From assembly GCA_022747635.1 (NCBI GenBank), contig JAKTNV010000076.1, forward strand, positions 372,001-436,000: DNA of 64,000 nucleotides, in the 5' to 3' direction. The DNA is from Hetaerina americana (taxonomy: Eukaryota; Arthropoda; Insecta; Odonata; Calopterygidae). Below are positions 58,307 through 64,000 of this stretch, piece after piece. Numbering within the stretch: the first letter of the stretch is position 1; each line of letters opens with the position of its first letter. Under the pieces are notes generated by a model. The model made no database searches. It was not told the origin of the DNA and worked only from the letters and a program-made list of their open reading frames with translations. Both the position numbers and the translations under genes were made by a program.

Positions 58307-60215
58307 TAGATATCTTAGGTTTGTGCGAAATGAGATAGAAGGATAGCGGGGATTACTGGAATGATAGTTAAAGAATAATATACAGCTGCGGGAACGAGAG
58401 CCAACGAGGGGTTGCCATAAGATTAAACAAAGAACTAGGAAGAAGCGTGGTAAGCATCGAAAAAGCAACGGATAGAATACTACTAGTAGAGATATAAGCA
58501 GAACCGACGAACTTGGTCATTGTTTACCATGCCACCGAGCAATCATAAGGAGGCAGAAATCGATAGGATATACGATCAGTTAGAGGACAAAGTCGCGTGT
58601 GTTGCAGCTGGGAAACATTTGATAGTGATGGGGGATTGGAATGCTACTGTGGGGGAAGAAAGAGATAATGATGAGTTGCATGACTACAATTAAGGTAAGA
58701 GGAAAGACCGCGTGGAGAAAACAATAGCATTCTGCATGAGACGGGGGTTAGTCATCACCAACACTTGATTTGGACACCATAAAGCGGGAGGAATAAATAG
58801 AAAATTCTAAGTGACTCAGAAAGGTGGCAGTTATATTATATAATGGTTAGGCACAGATTTGGGAACAATGAGATGAATTCGCACATCTCGGGAGCTGATA
58901 CGGGCTCTGATTATAATTTAGTTGTTATGAAGTGTAGCGTCCGATTCAAAAAGATAAGGTAGGGGCAGCGGGTTAGGAAATGGAATGTAGAAGCATTAAA
59001 CGGATTGACAAGGAATGAGTATCAGCAGGCTGTAGAGGAAATCATGGAGGAGCGTAACGAGCTTAGTACTGTCGAAGAAAAATGGGATTACATCAAAAAA
59101 GGGACATCGGAAGCCGCAAATGAAGTTATAGGAACCGATAATGGGAAAGGACAAGGAAACCATGGATCACGAATGAGAGGATTAAATAGATAGATGAGAG
59201 AATAAAATGGAAGAGTGTAACCACAGACTAAGGCAAAAGGAAGTACAAAGAGTTAAAAAATAAGTTGAGGCGGGAAACAAATAAAGCCAAAGAAGGATGG
59301 TGGAAGACGCAGTGCGAGGATATGGATAGTTTGCAGAGGCAGGGTGAAAAGGGTGCGCTACACAGAAGGGTGACATTACTATCGGCAAGTAAGAAGGGAA
59401 AATCTTTGCTATCAGTCATAAATAACTCGGGTAAGATAATAGGTGACACAGAAAAGATCCAAGAGAGATGGAAGGAATATATAGAAGAGCTTCATGGTAA
59501 AGAACTTAGGCCCACAAAGGTTAGACATAGAAAAGGAACATGAAGTAGACGAAGATAACTTAGGTCTAGGCAAACCCGTCGATGAGATAGAAAGGACATC
59601 AAAGGAGATAAAATCAAATAAGGCCGTCGGGTTAGACAACATTCCTGCGAAACTACTGAAAGGTTTAGGAAAATGAGGGATGAAGAGTCTCTATGGACTG
59701 ATTCGTACTATCTATGAGGAAGGAATCTGGCCGGAAGGCTGTGTGATATCGGAGGCTTTGGATAGATTGGAGGCTTTTGAAATGTGGGTGTGGAGAAGAA
59801 TGGAGAGGGTGAAATGGACCGATGGGAAAACAAATGAGGAAGTACTAGATATGATGGGCGAGGATAGGAATTGTTGGGAGAAATATTAAGGAGGCAGGAA
59901 AAATGGATGAAGGGCGTATTGATCGGTAGTGGGATGTTGAAGACTGTATTGAGGGGAGAATGTTAGGCAAACGAGGAATGGACAGGAATAGGATAGGGAT
60001 GTTGCTGGATTGTGTTTTGTTAGGAGTCACAAAATATTTTTTTGGTAGTTGTGTCAATCCAAAACCTGCCTTAAACGGTAGATTACTTAACAATAATAAT
60101 AATTCTGAAGACTTCTCTTTATATACCTGTAGAGTTAATCATTTCTCCCATCGTTTCTTGACCTTTCGATGGCCGTTATTGTAAAGATCAGCAGACTTCG
60201 TCGAAAGCTTTTGTT

Positions 60216-60770
60216 CTACCTCTTGAATGGCATCATTCTGTCGTTAAATCTCCAACCTCGTGATGATTCTATGAGTTCTGGGAATAAGAAAAAGTTGCTT
60301 GGGGTGAGATCGGGAGAATAGCGTGGATGTGGCACAATTTCTAAGCCACATTCCTGATTGCCTGGCGTGTCGTGGTCGCGATTGCAGGTCGCGCCGTGTT
60401 TGCATCTGAAAAGGAATCGGTAGTTGTGAAACTCAGCATGCTGACACCTTTGACATGTGCAGTTCTTCGGGAATAATTTTTCACGCGCTGCTGCAACTAA
60501 CATCAGTCTTATTACCATTCGGATGCCTGGTTGCCCTTCGGTCTTATAGATAAAGTGTTCCACTTCCTTTAGTGTGTCAACATCGTCCGTGAGTGTGGGT
60601 ATTTCACTTCTTGGATCGTCTGTAAGGGGCATGTGGCCAATTTCAATATTCCTTTTCCACCTCACAGCTGTGTCATACGGCGGGCTATCATTTTCATGAG
60701 CACTCACGGAAGGAAGATCAAATTTTAGCTTAAATCTCTTGCATTGATTGGAAGAATGTCTCTGTAGCAA
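60216..60770 (-). pseudogene. Mariner-type transposase remnant, 184-residue open frame
   Basis: Residues 32-66 (YDTAVRWKRNIEIGH, LTDDPRSEIPTLTDD) match the mariner first helix-turn-helix end and the linker usually reading D-x-R-S-G-R-P. Residues 148-171 (HPRYSPDLTPSNFFLFPELI) match the third catalytic block, with D154 as the acidic residue. Between them only about 80 residues remain where more than 150 are expected, and the first two aspartate blocks are not recognisable. The frame has no stop over 555 bases even though parts are scrambled. It begins about 105 bp beyond the LINE at 56.8-60.1 kb. I could not identify terminal repeats. Confidence 0.75.
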
Positions 60771-60788
60771 TTATGTTGGAAATTAATT

Positions 60789-61248
60789 GCTAGCCCCGCC
60801 GTACTATGGTAGGAGAGATAATGTCAATAAAATAGTGACATTGCGTGTAGGACAGATATATTTAGGATGTCATTTTTCCCCACTGGGAATCAGAATTTTG
60901 TCCGACCGCGCAAGGAGGGAATAGTATTTTGGGTCAAAAGTAGTTTGCTGTGTCTGTCTCTGTCTTTCACTGCCACACACCCTAGCGGTGGCTTACAATG
61001 TAATATAATTAAAATTAACAATCATCATTTCATCGGGGGTTTGCCAGGCGCTGTAACCTTTCAAACGAAGGAATCACACGGTGAGCTTCTCCATGCCGCG
61101 AGTTACTTCAATATACGGCTCCCTGAAACAGAAAAAAAGCGACATTAAAGCAGCAATTTACTATATTCTGTGTATAAAGGAAAATTAGGATGCAGGATCA
61201 ATTTCATCCAGATATTTAATTTTTAGTTGTAGTGAATTCTATGTCATA
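60789..61248. other. Nothing recognised
   Basis: Unique-looking sequence. The 93-residue plus frame at 60,867-61,148 has no recognised motif. Confidence 0.4.
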
Positions 61249-61308
61249 TTTTATTATTATATATATTATATATATGTGTATGTATGCATATATATATGTA
61301 TATATTAC

Positions 61309-61374
<66 letters not shown>
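61249..61374. repeat. (AT)n microsatellite with palindromic head
   Basis: Alternating AT with scattered g and c up to about 61,320 (tatatgtgtatgtatgcata type), then a pure AT run to about 61,373. Confidence 0.95.
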
Positions 61375-61380
<6 letters not shown>

Positions 61381-62540
61381 ACGATACAATCGTGAAAATT
61401 TTGACCTATAACTCCACGTACATGAAATAAATGGCCAGTAGGAGTATAAATTGTCTTTAAAAGATGTACATAATAGATTCTTTATTTCCCACTGGTGGAT
61501 AGTCTATTACTGCCACCCAGAAAATTTAAATATTGGTCGTCCTTTTTCATGGTTATATTCTAATTCCTGATTTTACAATTCACTTATCTCAGCATGGAAA
61601 TCCTGCTGACTCAAGATCGTTAAAATAGGAGTCTTTTGGCTTCTTTGTTACTTAAAAAGATGCTTTTTCAAAATAGAAACTTTGTATCAATTTTGCTCTC
61701 GCGCCCATGAATTAATGATACTTGCTGCATGCTAAAACACACTTATCGTTCTTTGTAATTTTAAGGAAGTTTTTGACACTGTTAATGATAAAAGCTCGTT
61801 TTGAAACGATACAGTTTGAAATGTTCTTGTAGATTTAATCCATCCCTCGAACACTGTGCGGTAAACAATCGTCCTACCCTTGTAGAAAAGTTACTTAAGG
61901 GGAAAAGAGAGATTTAATCTTTTGAAGAATTTTTTAACGCATTCTAAAGTCATCCATTCAAAGGACTGTGGAAAACTAATTAACCTTACTGAGCATTTCC
62001 ATCAAAATGAGGCATGTTCTAAAATAGGTCAAAAACCCATTCCAGTCAATCACTTGAAAGAGTGGGAGAGAGTGGGAGTGGACAAGAATGAATAGGAGGT
62101 TATGGGATGGATGCAGGAGAGAGTTCGGAGTCTTCGTATTCGACGACTTGCAAGGTACCATTTAATCCCGGCAGATGGATTAACGTGCATCTGTGAGTGA
62201 ACTTCGGAAATAAAAGTAGAGTACGCTATTCGAGAGAAACCTTACTTTCCAAATGATCCTCGAAGAATTGAGCTTATTGAATCTTAATTCTGCGAATCAT
62301 TCGATTTCTAATAGAATAAATTAAAAATAAGTAATCATATTTTAACTTCTCAATTGTTTGCATGGTCGTATGAATTCAATGGCGTTTGTAGAAGCTATTT
62401 TTAAGTATTCATTTTGTAAATTCCAAAGAAACTGCGGGAGATGCCGCAACAGTAACTTTAAATGGAGTCATTCGCCAATGTGCAGTTCAGTGAAAAAATT
62501 TCAGACAGTAAAAATCATTTTCATTCAAATCAATCATCCG
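61375..62540. other. Nothing recognised
   Basis: AT-rich, no supported feature. Confidence 0.45.
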
Positions 62541-62875
62541 GGTCGTGGCGGGGGATCGAGATGGTGCGAGATCGAGGGTGCGGCTAACGTACTGGCTTCC
62601 CACCCAGAGGGCGCGGGTTCAAATCCCGGCGGTGTTGAATATTGTCAGTGGTATCTCGATCCCTACTTGAGATGCTTTGTGGAGGGCACTTTGAGTGAGT
62701 ACGCCATCCGTCGGATGGGACGTTAAGCTGCGAACCCCTTGGCGCCTTTCGTAAAGAGTAGGCTAATGCCAACGCCGGGTTTCTCTCCACCCTTCATCCT
62801 TTCCTGTCCATCCCCTATGGCGCAAATGACCTCAGTTGTCGGTCGCCTCCCCTAAATACTACTACTAGTACTACC
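62541..62875 (+). repeat. tRNA-derived SINE-like repeat, family B (copy 1, most complete)
   Basis: The tRNA-like head starts near gggatcgagatggtgcgaga and has a clean B box, gcgggttcaaatcccggc, at about 62,612-62,629. The body includes ctacttgagatgctttgtgg, ccatccgtcggatgggacgt, ggctaatgccaacgccgggt and gcgcaaatgacctcagttgt, ending in cctcccctaaatactactac and a short TAC tail. Matching pieces occur at 54,100-54,394 (minus), 3598-3652 and 43,190-43,235. Confidence 0.75.
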
Positions 62876-63880
62876 GGTCGAGGCGAATGATTTTTGCACT
62901 CTGAAATTGTTGTATATTCATTTAATAACTAGTTGCAAATTGAATTCCATTTTGCCAAATAATTTATTTATAAATGGGAACTAATATCAAGCTGCTATGT
63001 AAAGAAAAATGTACATCATGGTCCATCGATTTTTTCCGTGTAACAATAATAATAAAAGCAATTTTTGTGGTGAAGCTATTATGAAAGGGATACGAATACT
63101 AATTTTTAATTTAAAGTTGTAAAAATGTTTCGTTACTTTATATCATCGTTATAGCTTTGAAAATGAAATTAATTCTCTTCCCTTGCTGTATTGTGGTGTT
63201 CATGCATGATGTCTTCCACTTCCTAGACTACATTTTTCACCCATGTAAGGTGCAAAATGGTGATATCAGTGGACCTTCTAAAAAATAATCTAATGATGAG
63301 AACAAGAATTTTCATGGGAAATCGGATAAGTAAATTTTTAAGGTAGCTTTTTTCCAAGAGGAGGACGGAAAAGGCATATAGTTAGTTATCTTATAGTTGT
63401 GTATGAACGGTTTGGAAAGGAATTACTGCTGTGAAGCTGGTCTGCGGCACCGAATTTTGTTTCTCTTGCAGAGATTATCATCGCCCATTTTGACCCGTTG
63501 GTGCGTTTATGTTGTTCGCCTTCATTCTACGTTACTACTGTCTTGCTTTTAGGTATTTCAAATGGTGCAAAAGAAAAACTTTCAGCAATAACGCATGTCA
63601 ATGAATTGCGGCTGACCGAATGATGCCATGACTTTTCATGAGGTATCTACATGTACAGGTATCCTATATGAGGTGTTATCATCTCAATACACCCCGATTA
63701 ACTTCTACTATGCACTGTATGCGTTAGAGAGTTGTAGATTTAAGAATTGAAGCTTTCCGTAAAAACTAAGTTCTATTTACTGAGCAGTCGAGCGAAAGTC
63801 AAAGTTAATCAGATCCGAGCGGAAGATATGATGAGATAGTTATTTGGGAAACACTAAATCGGGCTGAAATTAATTTCATC
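62876..63880. other. Nothing recognised
   Basis: AT-rich, with no credible frame. Confidence 0.45.
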
Positions 63881-63881
63881 T

Positions 63882-64000
63882 ACACACACACACACACACG
63901 CACGCGCACGCGCACACACGCGCACACACGCGCACACACGCGCACACACGCGCACACACGCGCACACACGCGCACACACGCGCACACACGCGCACACACG
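63882..64000. repeat. (CA)n passing into a CA/CG 10-bp tandem array, open at the window end
   Basis: Pure (AC)n from 63,882, then from 63,911 to 64,000 nine exact copies of cgcacacacg. The array is truncated by the window edge. The alternating purine-pyrimidine sequence with CG steps is of the Z-DNA-prone type. Confidence 0.97.

Larger units (their letters stand above)
57308..59889 (+). pseudogene. LINE polyprotein remnant: split endonuclease, linker, no reverse transcriptase core
   Basis: Before the mariner it reads ETWNVRTMLRNGKLEKIKRE, with the usual T-W-N-V intact, unlike locus 3. After it come DILGLCEMR (catalytic glutamate present, then a stop), ESQRGVAIRLNKELGRSVVS, a GDWNAT block at about 58,633-58,650 and several stops and frameshifts. 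A clean linker frame follows at 59,005-59,193 (EEIMEERNELSTVEEKWDYI), then 59,265-59,676 in two frames (RRETNKAKEGWWKTQCEDMD, KGTD-type linker, KSNKAVGLDNIPAKLLKGLG). The last readable part, 59,680-59,889, fuses IWPEGCVISEALDRLEAFEM. Not functional. Confidence 0.85.
56848..60101 (+). mobile_element. RTE-like LINE carrying a mariner, with 9-bp target duplication (locus 2)
   Basis: Bounded by attctgaag at 56,839-56,847 and 60,102-60,110. The 5' UTR begins with ccttgacgtggtggaagggc, the same start as the locus at 29.1 kb, so the 5' end is probably complete. The endonuclease coding region starts at about 57,308, is cut by a mariner at 57,395-58,306 and resumes at 58,307 with one duplicated TA. 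The coding region then runs to about 59,750, where it jumps from EGIWPEGCVIS directly to RLEAFEMWVWRRMERVKW. The whole catalytic reverse transcriptase region is therefore missing. The 3' end has the hairpin (ctgcc-ttaaac-ggtag) and AAT tail. This copy must have been moved by proteins from another element. Confidence 0.92.

Noticed and set aside
40085..61374. CRISPR-like or satellite arrays
   Set aside because: The periodic sequences here are simple microsatellites without spacers; the window is eukaryotic.

Overview
This is eukaryotic, almost certainly arthropod (most likely insect), intergenic or intronic DNA. It is AT-rich and full of microsatellites and dispersed transposable elements. It has no operons, no rRNA, no intact tRNA gene and no CRISPR array, and I found no convincing host protein-coding exon. 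The species cannot be fixed from the sequence alone. The arthropod call rests on the mix of mariner-type transposons, RTE-like LINEs with (AAT)n tails and tRNA-derived SINEs.

Layout. At least nine pieces of one RTE-like LINE family occur, recognisable by endonuclease and reverse transcriptase remnants or by a shared 3' end (a CTACC-loop-GGTAG hairpin followed by an AAT tail). They lie near 6.2-6.9, 14.2-14.3, 17.1-17.3, 19.2-20.0, 22.6-22.7, 26.9-27.6, 29.1-30.2, 34.4-35.2, 36.5-39.3, 53.1-53.8 and 56.8-60.1 kb. Mariner-family DNA transposons occur at 18.0, 20.8, 23.5, 39.3, 57.4 and 60.2 kb, with fragments at 29.7 and probably 3.8 kb. Every mariner copy has lost part of its transposase. The two at 18,013-18,765 and 39,297-40,049 are both 753 bp, share the same internal deletion and differ by eye at only two bases. 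tRNA-derived SINE-like repeats of at least three families lie at 1.0, 13.2, 52.9, 54.0, 54.2 and 62.6 kb. A further unclassified dispersed repeat occurs at 0.5, 18.8 and 31.7 kb.

The most interesting structure is a LINE-mariner composite. At 56,848-60,101 a LINE is interrupted by a 912-bp mariner at a TA inside its endonuclease region. At 29,131-30,185 a shorter LINE derivative carries the left end of the same mariner at the same LINE base, followed by a switch back into LINE 5' UTR and then a jump to the LINE 3' end. Both units are bounded by their own target-site duplications (9 and 11 bp). This suggests that a mariner-carrying LINE RNA was itself retrotransposed and underwent template switching.

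The rest is AT-rich sequence with no recognised feature, several GC/CpG-rich patches without a recognisable gene, and simple repeats, including a CA/CG 10-mer array that runs off the right end of the window.
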